DNA from: Streptomyces sp. NBC_01381
GTDB taxonomy: Bacteria > Actinomycetota > Actinomycetes > Streptomycetales > Streptomycetaceae
NCBI RefSeq assembly: GCF_026340305.1
Contig: NZ_JAPEPI010000001.1
Coordinates: 2,666,001-2,730,000 of the forward strand
Length of the DNA stretch: 64,000 nucleotides
Direction: 5' to 3'
Below are positions 1-7,856 of this stretch, one piece after another. The notes beneath the pieces are model-generated. The model saw only the letters and a program-made list of their open reading frames with translations. It had not been told where the DNA came from and did no database searches. The position numbers were made by a program, and so were the translations under genes. The stretch's first letter is position 1; every line of letters begins with the position of its first letter.

Positions 1-1344
1 CTTCAGGAGGGGGAGTTGGGCCGCGACGCGGTAGCCGCCGTCGGGCAGTGGCCCGGTGTCGACCGTGCCGCCGACCAACCGTACGCGTTCGCGCATGCCG
101 ACGAGTCCGTGTCCCGTGCCGCCGCTCTCCAGCGGAGCGGGTGGATCGGTCGCCGGGCCGTTGACAACGAGGATCAGCAGGTGTTCCTCGTCCAGGGTCA
201 GGGTGATGGAGGTGCGTGCTCCCGGCGCGTGCCGCATCACGTTCGACAGGGCTTCCTGGACGATGCGGTACGCGGACAGGTCGACGGCCGGTGTCACATC
301 GGCCAGTTGTGTGAGCACGGACAGTTCGGGACGGGACAGATCGACCGGCAGGCCGGCGCGCACCGTCGCCTCCACCAGCTGCGGCAGTCGGCTGAGCCCC
401 GGCTGCGGTGCCCGCTCGCCCTGCGCGTCCTCACTGCGCAGCACCGCAAGCAGCCGCCGCATCTCCGTGAGGGATTCACGGGCGCTCGCCGCTATGCTCC
501 CGAACTCCTCGCGGGCCGACTCCGAAAGGCCGTCCAGGCGGTAGGGCGCGGAGTCCGCCTGCACCGTGATGACGGACATGTGGTGGGCCACGACATCGTG
601 CAACTCCCGGGCGATACGCGCCCGTTCCTCGAGGAGGGTGCGCTGGGCGCGCTCGGCCTCGCTGATGGTCTCCTGCTCGACGAGTCTGCGCTGTGCGTCG
701 CCGCGCTCCCGCAGCAGGGCGCCGAGCAGCAACGCGACACCGCTCAGCACGATCAGCAGCACGCTGGTGTCCTGGCTGCCGGCGTCGCGGAACGCGCCGA
801 GGACAAGGCTCGTGACGACCGTGACCAGCCAGATGCCCAGGAGGGTGCGCCGGCTCTCGCGCAGCGAGAGGACGAGGCACAGGGCCACGTACGCCACGAT
901 GATCATGGCCGTCCAGGGGGCGGGGCGGTCCTGGCTCGCGGACATCGTGACGATCGCCCCGAGGACATCGGCGACGATCATGATGTACCAGGCGAGCATG
1001 GGGCGGCTGATCGCCAGCAGCAGGGGTGCGGACTGGGCGACGCCCAGGGCGCCCGCGAGGCCGCCGCTCGCCCCGTAGTCGTTCGTGAGCACCTGGGTGG
1101 TGACCGGGATGAGTGTCGCGACGAACGCCAGCGCGATGATCAGGGGCAGCAGCCGCATCCAGCGCTGGGGAGCCTGCGCCAGCACAGGATCGGTCCGCCC
1201 CGCGGGCGTCGTGAAGAACACCCCGGCCCGTCCGAGCCCTTCGCGGGCGCCCGCGGTCGCACGTCGAAGGGCGCCCCCGCGCCGGCCCGGCTCGGCGGCC
1301 GATGGGCGGGGATCCTGGTCCGGTGGTGTCGATGCGCTGCTCAT
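1..1344 (-). CDS. Two-component sensor histidine kinase (3' end beyond window)
   Basis: I translated this frame directly: an ATG at 1344 opens a frame that runs off the left edge (448 codons visible). The N-terminal half (about residues 60-212) has five or six hydrophobic segments. A HisKA_3 dimerisation/phosphoacceptor segment follows, with RELHDVVAHHMSV around residue 247 (His about 250 is the phosphorylation site). The HATPase domain then shows an N-box (QEALSNVMRHAPG, about 364-376) and a G-box (GTGHGLVGMRERV). This is the NarL-partner (DesK/LiaS-like) class, membrane-bound with cytoplasmic catalysis. The cognate NarL-type response regulator is expected just beyond the left edge but cannot be seen. 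The signal sensed is unknown. Confidence 0.93.
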   Translation of the reverse strand, partial: MSSASTPPDQDPRPSAAEPGRRGGALRRATAGAREGLGRAGVFFTTPAGRTDPVLAQAPQRWMRLLPLIIALAFVATLIPVTTQVLTNDYGASGGLAGALGVAQSAPLLLAISRPMLAWYIMIVADVLGAIVTMSASQDRPAPWTAMIIVAYVALCLVLSLRESRRTLLGIWLVTVVTSLVLGAFRDAGSQDTSVLLIVLSGVALLLGALLRERGDAQRRLVEQETISEAERAQRTLLEERARIARELHDVVAHHMSVITVQADSAPYRLDGLSESAREEFGSIAASARESLTEMRRLLAVLRSEDAQGERAPQPGLSRLPQLVEATVRAGLPVDLSRPELSVLTQLADVTPAVDLSAYRIVQEALSNVMRHAPGARTSITLTLDEEHLLILVVNGPATDPPAPLESGGTGHGLVGMRERVRLVGGTVDTGPLPDGGYRVAAQLPLLK

Positions 1345-1520
1345 GGCCTGCTCAGCGTAGGCATGAAGCATCTCGCTCGGCGTCGTACCGCGGAGCTGAC
1401 CCGCACCTCATACCCAGGTACGAACAGAGCCCCCGGCCATACCGAGGTATGACCCGAGCCCCGCAGGCCCCGCCATGCCCCGTGACCCGGCTCCGACCTT
1501 GCAGCTCCCGCCTCGCAAGG

Positions 1521-2414
1521 TCAGAGCTCCGCCAGCAGCTCGGCCTTCTTCGACGTGAACTCCTCGTCCGTCAGCAGCCCGGCCTGATGCAGCTCGCCGA
1601 GGTGCCGGATACGTTCGGCGATGTCCGCCGGATCGCGCCGGGTCACCGGGGCGGCAGCGCCGACCGTGCCAGGGGTCAGAGCCGGGCCCGACGCCCGCAC
1701 CGCGGCGAGCACCGACGCCGCGAAGGGCAGCGACTCGTGCACCGGGCCGTAACCGAGACCGAAGACGACGGCCGCGGGGTCCTGGTCCGCCTGCGCGGGC
1801 TGGGCGACGGGGGTCTCGCGACGCAGCAGCCGCAGATGGCCCTCGAAGACCTCGGGAGAGCGCCACTCGACGCCGCTCAGGTCCGTGACCAGGAAGCTCT
1901 GGTCGCCGGCCTTCCACTTCGCGGACGAAGCGCCGGTCCAGAACCATCGGAAGGCCACCGATTTGCCGTCGAAGGACGCCTTGCCGTCGTACGCCTTGAA
2001 CTGCAGCGGCGTCTCCGGCGCGGCGACCAGATAGCGATCCGGAGGCCCGCAGTCGTCCGGGGTCAGCAGGGCCCGCAGCTCGTCCGCGTAGTACTCCGCG
2101 AGCGTCTCCCGCTCGGCGGGCAGCACGAGCCTGTACGGGTCGCAGCCGTCCTTGAGCTGACCCGCCGCTGCCTCCATCAGCGGATCCGCGCCCGGTCTCG
2201 GCACGGCGTGCAGGACGACAGTCCCGCGCTTGCCAGGAGTCAGTGTCACCGCTGCGATCGCCTCATGGGGGATGCGGCGTTCACCGAGCGCCTGCAGGAG
2301 CTTCGGTGTGCGGATCCCCCGTTCGTAGCGGATGAGCACGGAGTCGGACTCGAACTCCCAGGCGGCATGAAATCCGGCCAGTACGTCACCCATGCGGCTC
2401 ATCGTAGGCGGCAC
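1521..2414 (-). CDS. DUF4429 protein with C-terminal SHOCT domain
   Basis: 297 residues, no signal peptide or membrane segment, so cytoplasmic. Two DUF4429-like halves (about residues 8-110 and 125-215) are followed by a SHOCT motif at the very end (AERIRHLGELHQAGLLTDEE...), a short C-terminal helical module common in bacterial proteins of unknown role. The GTG at 2414 is preceded by GGAG six bases upstream; ATGs at 2402 and 2393 are alternatives without a better site. Function is not known for the family. It stands alone between the kinase and a hydrolase gene on the same strand. Confidence 0.85.
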   Translation of the reverse strand: MPPTMSRMGDVLAGFHAAWEFESDSVLIRYERGIRTPKLLQALGERRIPHEAIAAVTLTPGKRGTVVLHAVPRPGADPLMEAAAGQLKDGCDPYRLVLPAERETLAEYYADELRALLTPDDCGPPDRYLVAAPETPLQFKAYDGKASFDGKSVAFRWFWTGASSAKWKAGDQSFLVTDLSGVEWRSPEVFEGHLRLLRRETPVAQPAQADQDPAAVVFGLGYGPVHESLPFAASVLAAVRASGPALTPGTVGAAAPVTRRDPADIAERIRHLGELHQAGLLTDEEFTSKKAELLAEL

Positions 2415-2468
2415 GCGCGCCTCCGTCCCTCCTGCGGCGGGCCGCTGTTTTGTCGATTTCTACGCGCG

Positions 2469-3680
2469 TCAGGCCGCTGTCGTGCCGGAAAAACCCTCCC
2501 GGCACGCGTCATCCCCGTCCGCGCACCGCACTGAGCGGTACGAGCCAATGCCGATGTCGGCGAAGTTCCTGAGGCTCTCCGTGCCCGGTTCGAAGTACCC
2601 GGTGTGGCCGACCGCGCCCCTGGCGGACAGCACCCGCGCGCCGAAGTCCCGTGAGACCGGATCGGCCCCGTGACCCAGCCCGCCGACCTCCATGTTCGGT
2701 ACATCTGCGATCCAGTCGTCGCCGTCCCTGGTGGCCCAGACCCGGGCACCGGTGCCCAGCTGCGACGCCGAGTCGGCGCGCATTCCGGGGCTGCCCGCGA
2801 CCGCGATGTCGGAGACGCGGGACGGCAGGTCCCGCGCGGCGACCCCGCAGACCACCGAGCCGTAGCTGTGGCAGTACAACGCGACGGGGGAGTGGCCGGG
2901 CAGTCCGCGCACCAGGGAGTTGAGCCGGACCGCGCCGTCCTCCGCGCGCATGGACGTCGCCGCGTCCACACCGAGACCGACGGGCGCGGTGTAGTCCGCC
3001 CAGGCGATCACGGCGGTACGCGCGCGTGGGCTCGCCGCACGCTCCGCGCCGTACAGGGCCTTGGCCATGCCGACGGGTGCCGAGTACTTGCGGTTCGTCC
3101 GCTCGAAGGTCAGCAGGTTGGTGTCCACACCGGGCACCACGACCGACACCCTGGACGCCTTTTCGAGGTCTCCGAAGACCTCGGCTATGCGGCCCGACCC
3201 CATCGGGTCGAAGGACAGGACCTGCCGGCCCGGGCGCATCATCACGCCGAACCGCTTCATCCTGCGCTCTGCCTCCTGCTGCCCGAGGGGCGAGAGGCGC
3301 TTGTCGTGCATGCGTCGCTGCTCGATCTTGCGGGCCTTGCCCAGCGCGACGTTGTTCGCGCGGTATCGCAGCTCTACGGGGGCACCGTTCATGTTGCCGA
3401 CCGCCAAGGGGTACCGGGCGGCGAGCCGGGCGCGATCCTGCGCGTCGAGCGAGGCGAAGAAGTGGGCGAGCCTGCCGGCCGGGCCATCGGGGTCGGGCAG
3501 CGCCCGGCCGTTGATGTGCCCTCGCTCCCAGGCGGAGAGCGTGGCTTCGAGCGGCGACGCGGCGTGTTTGTGGTTGCGCACCGCGGTCCAGCCGGTCGTC
3601 GCCAGCATGACGAACACGACGGCGAGCGCGAGCAGTGCGCGCCAGACGTTGAGTTGGGGGGAGGAGTCGAAGGAAGTCAC
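2469..3680 (-). CDS. Membrane-anchored alpha/beta hydrolase (DUF1023 type)
   Basis: 403 residues with an N-terminal hydrophobic anchor (LLALAVVFVMLATTGW, about residues 15-31) and a hydrolase domain facing outward or at the membrane. The nucleophile elbow is YCHSYGSVVCG, matching the G/H-S-x-G of lipase/esterase-like proteins. A conserved HTGYFEPG segment near the end likely carries the catalytic histidine. The substrate is unknown. The frame stays open to 3833, but the GTG at 3680 gives the normal N-terminus for this family. A TAGGCT hexamer lies eight bases upstream of it and there is no clear Shine-Dalgarno, so the transcript may be nearly leaderless. Confidence 0.85.
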   Translation of the reverse strand: MTSFDSSPQLNVWRALLALAVVFVMLATTGWTAVRNHKHAASPLEATLSAWERGHINGRALPDPDGPAGRLAHFFASLDAQDRARLAARYPLAVGNMNGAPVELRYRANNVALGKARKIEQRRMHDKRLSPLGQQEAERRMKRFGVMMRPGRQVLSFDPMGSGRIAEVFGDLEKASRVSVVVPGVDTNLLTFERTNRKYSAPVGMAKALYGAERAASPRARTAVIAWADYTAPVGLGVDAATSMRAEDGAVRLNSLVRGLPGHSPVALYCHSYGSVVCGVAARDLPSRVSDIAVAGSPGMRADSASQLGTGARVWATRDGDDWIADVPNMEVGGLGHGADPVSRDFGARVLSARGAVGHTGYFEPGTESLRNFADIGIGSYRSVRCADGDDACREGFSGTTAA

Positions 3681-3923
3681 TACGGAACAGCCTAGGAGAA
3701 TCGTGATGCCTGCCGTGCACTGGGTGAGGCAGATCACGTTTCCTGTGGGGTAATTGAGGCAAAGCGGGCGCGCATCGAGCGATTTCATCACGCTCCGTAG
3801 GTGGCGCGTAAGCGCAGCGCACTCGGGGCGCATGGTTACGTACGGTGCTTACCCGTGCCGCTCAACGTAGCGAAACGCTCCGGAAGTTGATCGCGTCACG
3901 TGGGTCGCACCCTGCGTACGCGA

Positions 3924-4628
3924 TCACTCCTTGCGCCAGTTCTCCGCCAGTGCCGGCCCCAGGTGGTCGAGATACGACTCGGTGAGCGCGCGGATCGATT
4001 CGACGCTGGTGTCCTCGCCCGCTCCCCACAGTTGACCGGTCACCCGCATCACCCCGCTGAACGCGGCGACCACCACCCGCGGTCGCGGGTCCTCGTCCAT
4101 GTCGAGACCCTCGCGCTCGGCGATCACGCGCGCGATCTCCTCCTCCATCTCGATGGAGCGGCGCAGGTGGACGGCGAGCAGGGAGGGGGTGGATTCGATC
4201 ATCCGGTAGGTGCGCATGTGGAGTTCGACCGGGACGACCTCCTCGATGGACCGGCCCATCGCGTCCCAGGCGCCGATGACGGCCTCGCGCAGCGCGACGA
4301 ACGGCGCTTCGTCGGCGGGCCGTTCGCGCAGCACCTCGACGAACCGCCGCTCAACCATCTCCTGCACGGCGAAGGCGGTCTCCTGCTTGTTGGCGAAGTA
4401 CCGGAAGAATGTGCGCTGGGAGACGTCGACGGCCTCGGCGATCTCGTCGACGGTCGTCTCCTCGTACCCCTTGGTCGTGAAGAGCTCGAGCGCCGCATGC
4501 AGGAGCGCGTTACGAGTGCGCTGCTTCTTGCGCTCGCGAAGGCCCGGCCGGGAGGGCCCGTCGGCCGTCTCTCCGTACGCCTCGACCTGCGACTCCGCCG
4601 AGTCCGACGCTTGCTGCTCGGTCCTCAC
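3924..4628 (-). CDS. TetR-family transcriptional regulator
   Basis: 234 residues. The helix-turn-helix domain lies at about residues 39-85 (ALELFTTKGYEETTVDEIAEAV then SQRTFFRYF). The rest is a helical ligand-binding/dimerisation domain with a typical Actinobacteria C-terminus (TESYLDHLGPALAENW). GTG start at 4628 with AGAGGA about seven bases upstream. It is divergent from an EmrB/QacA-type exporter, and the shared 116-bp gap holds a perfect 6-3-6 inverted repeat. The usual reading is that it represses the exporter, and perhaps itself, until a toxic ligand binds. The ligand is unknown. Confidence 0.93.
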   Translation of the reverse strand: MRTEQQASDSAESQVEAYGETADGPSRPGLRERKKQRTRNALLHAALELFTTKGYEETTVDEIAEAVDVSQRTFFRYFANKQETAFAVQEMVERRFVEVLRERPADEAPFVALREAVIGAWDAMGRSIEEVVPVELHMRTYRMIESTPSLLAVHLRRSIEMEEEIARVIAEREGLDMDEDPRPRVVVAAFSGVMRVTGQLWGAGEDTSVESIRALTESYLDHLGPALAENWRKE

Positions 4629-4707
4629 ACCGTGGTCCTCTTCCTGCCTGTCCGCTCAGCTCACCTTATCTGTGAGCGACGTGACAGTTACCGACTTGTG
4701 AATTGGT

Positions 4708-4737
4708 TTGTCAACTGTCAGCGGCTGACATTAGCCT
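4708..4737 (+). promoter_or_regulatory. Exporter promoter with TetR operator in its spacer
   Basis: TTGTCA (4708-4713) and TAGCCT (4732-4737), 18 bases apart, form a plausible housekeeping promoter. The spacer contains the perfect dyad TGTCAG-CGG-CTGACA at 4716-4730. A related, looser dyad (CTGT...ACAG) lies at about 4669-4686. The -10 hexamer sits about eight bases before the exporter ATG at 4745 and no Shine-Dalgarno is visible, so the mRNA is probably leaderless. On the other strand TTGACA (4713-4708) could be the -35 of the regulator gene. Binding by the adjacent regulator is inferred from position. Confidence 0.6.
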
Positions 4738-4744
4738 CGCGCAC

Positions 4745-6361
4745 ATGACTAGTCAGACCACCGTCGACAAGGCGGACAAGGCGCCGGAGCCCTCGTCCGC
4801 TCCGGCCGCGACCAAGGGCCTGCGTGGCCACCCTTGGCTGACGCTCTTCTCCGTCGCGATCGGCGTGATGATGGTCGCGCTGGACGGCACCATCGTGGCG
4901 ATCGCCAACCCGGCCATCCAGAAGGATCTCGGCGCCTCGCTCGCGGACGTCCAGTGGATAACCAACGGCTACCTCCTCGCGCTGGCCGTCGCGCTCATCA
5001 CGGCGGGCAAGCTCGGTGACCGCTTCGGCCACCGGCAGACCTTCCTCATCGGCGTCGTGGGCTTCGCCGCCGCCTCGGGGGCCATCGGCGTCTCCGGGAG
5101 CGTCTCCCTGGTGATCGCCTTCCGTGTGCTCCAGGGTCTCTTCGGCGCGCTGCTGATGCCGGCCGCCCTCGGCCTGCTGCGCGCCACGTTCCCGGCCGAG
5201 AAGCTGAACATGGCGATCGGCATCTGGGGCATGGTCATCGGAGCCTCCACCGCGGGCGGCCCGATCCTCGGCGGTGTGCTGGTCGAGCACGTCAGCTGGC
5301 AGTCGGTGTTCTTCATCAACGTGCCGGTCGGTGTCGTCGCGCTCGTCCTCGGCCTGGTGATCCTCAAGGACCACCGCGCGGAGAACGCGCCGAAGTCCTT
5401 CGACATCCCCGGCATCGTCCTGCTCTCGGGCGCGATGTTCTCCCTCATCTGGGCGCTCATCAAGGCCGGTGACGCCTGGGGCTGGGGCAGCGGCAAGACG
5501 TGGGCCTTCCTGGGTGCGGCGGTCGTGCTCTTCGTGCTCTTCGCCGTGTGGGAGACCAAGGTCAAGGAGCCGCTCATTCCGCTGGGCCTGTTCCGCTCCG
5601 TACCGCTCTCCGCGGGCACGGTGCTGATGGTGCTCATGGCCTTCGCCTTCATGGGCGGGCTGTTCTTCGTCACCTTCTACCTGCAGAACGTGCATGGGAT
5701 GAGCCCGGTCGACAGCGGTCTGCACCTGCTGCCGCTGACGGCGATGATGATCGTCTCCTCGCCGATCGCCGGCGCGCTGATCACCAAGTTCGGGCCGCGG
5801 ATTCCGCTGGTGGGCGGCATGGTGCTCACGACCGTCGCGATGTTCGGCATGACGACCATGACCACGGAGACCGGCACGGCCGCGATGTCGCTCTGGTTCG
5901 CCCTCCTCGGCCTGGGCCTGGCCCCGGTCATGGTCGGCGCCACCGAGGTGATCGTGGGCAACGCCCCGCTGGAGCTCTCCGGCGTGGCGGGCGGCCTCCA
6001 GCAGGCCGGCATGCAGGTCGGCGGCAGCCTCGGCACGGCCGTCCTCGGCGCCGTCATGTCCAACAAGGTCAACTCCGACCTCGCGGGCAAGTGGAAGGAC
6101 TCGGGTCTGCCCGACGCGCCGCCGCCGGGCCTCGACAAGGCGGCCGCGATCGGCGCCGTGCCCGAGCAGGTGGCCAAGGCCCCCGGCGTCAACGAAGGCG
6201 TACTCGCCAAGATCACGGACGTCGTCCACGACACGTTCATGTCCGGCATGGGCCTGGCCTTCACCGTCGCCGGTGTCGTCTCGGTCATCGCGGCCCTGGT
6301 GGCCGTCCTGACCAAGCGCGGCTCCAACGCCGATGCGGGCGCCGGAGTTGGGCACATCTAG
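4745..6361 (+). CDS. MFS drug exporter, DHA2 (EmrB/QacA, 14-TM) family
   Basis: 538 residues with about 14 membrane helices. Motif A appears as GKLGDRFGHRQTF after TM2, and the DHA2 hallmark LDGTIVAIANPAIQ in TM1. The motif C region reads IGASTAGGPILGGVLVEHVSWQ. It is a proton-driven multidrug efflux pump of the cytoplasmic membrane. ATG 4745 was chosen because it matches the family start and follows the promoter immediately (leaderless); an upstream in-frame GTG at 4703 lies inside the operator/promoter. Regulated by the divergent TetR gene, by inference. A strong hairpin terminator follows. Confidence 0.93.
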   Translation: MTSQTTVDKADKAPEPSSAPAATKGLRGHPWLTLFSVAIGVMMVALDGTIVAIANPAIQKDLGASLADVQWITNGYLLALAVALITAGKLGDRFGHRQTFLIGVVGFAAASGAIGVSGSVSLVIAFRVLQGLFGALLMPAALGLLRATFPAEKLNMAIGIWGMVIGASTAGGPILGGVLVEHVSWQSVFFINVPVGVVALVLGLVILKDHRAENAPKSFDIPGIVLLSGAMFSLIWALIKAGDAWGWGSGKTWAFLGAAVVLFVLFAVWETKVKEPLIPLGLFRSVPLSAGTVLMVLMAFAFMGGLFFVTFYLQNVHGMSPVDSGLHLLPLTAMMIVSSPIAGALITKFGPRIPLVGGMVLTTVAMFGMTTMTTETGTAAMSLWFALLGLGLAPVMVGATEVIVGNAPLELSGVAGGLQQAGMQVGGSLGTAVLGAVMSNKVNSDLAGKWKDSGLPDAPPPGLDKAAAIGAVPEQVAKAPGVNEGVLAKITDVVHDTFMSGMGLAFTVAGVVSVIAALVAVLTKRGSNADAGAGVGHI

Positions 6362-6450
6362 GGCATACGCCGCGTACACCGTATGCGTCGTAGCCGTCGC
6401 ATACATCGCATTACGCCGAGCAAGCATCCGCCCGGCGTCCGCGCATCAGG

Positions 6451-6483
6451 GAAAGCCCCTCAGGGTCCGCCTGGGGGGCTTTC
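6451..6483 (+). terminator. Rho-independent-like terminator after the exporter
   Basis: GAAAGCCCC and GGGGCTTTC form a long stem, extended inward by CAGG/CCTG, with a short loop. It lies about 90 bp past the exporter stop codon. The T-tract is weak, as usual in Streptomyces. Confidence 0.7.
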
Positions 6484-6581
6484 GCCTATCTGGGTGACGC
6501 ACATCCGTACCCCTTCCGACGGAGCGAGCGAGTGGGTCACAGTTCTGACAAGTGATCGACACGACACGGGAGTTGATTCAG

Positions 6582-7013
6582 ATGCGTACGACCATGCCCG
6601 CAGCCATCTCCGCAGCTACCGCCCTGGCCGCGGTGATCCTGACACCCGCACACGCGGGGGCCACGACGACCGCCGCGCAGGCCGATTCCATGACCCCGGC
6701 CAAGCGCGCCGGCGCCGCCGCGCCACCGACACTCGCCGGGTGCGGGCCAGGGGAGCTATGCCTCTGGGGGAAAGCGGACTTCCGGGGTGCTCGACAGGTG
6801 TACGACCTGTCCGAGATCGACATCGAGAGCTGTGTAGCGCTGCCGGAGGGGGGCAGCGCTGAAGCCCTCGCCAACCGCACCGGCCGACCGGTCACCACCT
6901 ACCAGTCGGCGGAGTGCGCCGAGACGGGGGAGTTCGACACCTATCCCGGCGGCGGCACCTGGACACCCGAATCGCCTTATCGCGTACGGGCCTTCAAGGT
7001 CTGGGAGAACTGA
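6582..7013 (+). CDS. Secreted small protein, peptidase inhibitor I36-like
   Basis: 143 residues with a Sec signal peptide (MRTTMPAAISAATALAAVIL, cleavage near residue 25). The mature part has the I36/SMPI-like pattern of Cys pairs and a beta-gamma crystallin-like core: CGPGELCLWGKADFRGARQVYDL, a mid Cys in IESCVALPEG, and a terminal YRVRAFKVW. Known family members inhibit metalloproteases, but many annotated homologs are untested. ATG 6582 has GGGAG nine bases upstream. Its 3' end overlaps the convergent K+ channel gene by 20 bp. Two related secreted proteins are encoded at 25922-27266. Confidence 0.8.
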   Translation: MRTTMPAAISAATALAAVILTPAHAGATTTAAQADSMTPAKRAGAAAPPTLAGCGPGELCLWGKADFRGARQVYDLSEIDIESCVALPEGGSAEALANRTGRPVTTYQSAECAETGEFDTYPGGGTWTPESPYRVRAFKVWEN

Positions 7014-7758
7014 CCGGGGGCACCTCACTCGTCAACGCCGCCACCTGCGCCCGCAGCGCCTGCACCTCCACCGTCAGCGCCTCGATCGCGGCCGTCTGGC
7101 GCCGCTCCTCGACATCGTCCCGGTCGAAACGAGCGATGAACCAGGCCGCGATGTTGGCGGTGACGACACCGAGGAGCGCGATACCCGACAGCATCAGACC
7201 GACCGCGAGGATCCGCCCGAGCCCGGTCGTGGGCGCGTGATCGCCGTAGCCGACGGTGGTCATCGTGGTGAAGGACCACCACACCGCGTCGCCAAGGGTC
7301 TTGATGTTGCCGTCCGGCGACTCCCGCTCAACCGAAAGGACAGCCAGTGAACCGAACATGAGAAGGCCCACCACAGCGCCGGCGACATAGGTCGTCAGCT
7401 GAATCTGCGACGCCATCCGGGCTCGCCGCCCCACCAGCAGCAGAGTCGAGACAAGTCGCAGCAGTCGCAGTGGCTGCAGCATCGGGAGGATGACAGCACA
7501 CAGGTCGAGCCAGTGCGTGCGGACGAACCGCTTGCGGTGGTCGGTGAGGCGGAGACGTATGAGGTAGTCGGCGGCGAACGAGCCCCAGACGATCCACTCC
7601 ACCACGGTGCAGGTCTTCGACACGGCTCTGCTCGCGTCGGGCACCACGATGGGTACGGCGTAGGCGACGGCGAAGGCCACCGCGAGCGCGAGGAGCGGAC
7701 GCTGGGTGCGTCGCTCCCACCGGAGTTGTGCGGTCGACTGCTTCGTGGGCGCTTCCAT
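6994..7758 (-). CDS. Voltage-gated-like potassium channel
   Basis: 254 residues. Six hydrophobic segments in the S1-S6 arrangement. The pore loop and selectivity filter are TTMTTVGYGD at about residues 164-173. An S4-like segment with spaced arginines (LRLLRLVSTLLLVGRRAR, about 97-114) suggests some voltage sensing. The cytoplasmic tail from about 212 to 246 has heptad spacing (EERRQTAAIEALTVEVQAL) and probably forms a tetramerising coiled coil. It conducts K+ through the cytoplasmic membrane. The gene tail overlaps the convergent secreted-protein gene. Confidence 0.92.
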   Translation of the reverse strand: MEAPTKQSTAQLRWERRTQRPLLALAVAFAVAYAVPIVVPDASRAVSKTCTVVEWIVWGSFAADYLIRLRLTDHRKRFVRTHWLDLCAVILPMLQPLRLLRLVSTLLLVGRRARMASQIQLTTYVAGAVVGLLMFGSLAVLSVERESPDGNIKTLGDAVWWSFTTMTTVGYGDHAPTTGLGRILAVGLMLSGIALLGVVTANIAAWFIARFDRDDVEERRQTAAIEALTVEVQALRAQVAALTSEVPPVSSPRP

Positions 7759-7856
7759 ACGGGCATCGTAGGAAACGCCAAGGGGCGACGGAGCCTGTGG
7801 TCCGCCGCCCCCTGCTCAAGGCGTGTGCTGTCCAGCGCGTGCCGGCCAGGCACGCG

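Noticed and set aside
6363..6387. GCATAC/GTATGC inverted repeat after the exporter gene
   Set aside because: Short, with a 12-base spacer and no adjacent start codon; not enough to call an operator.
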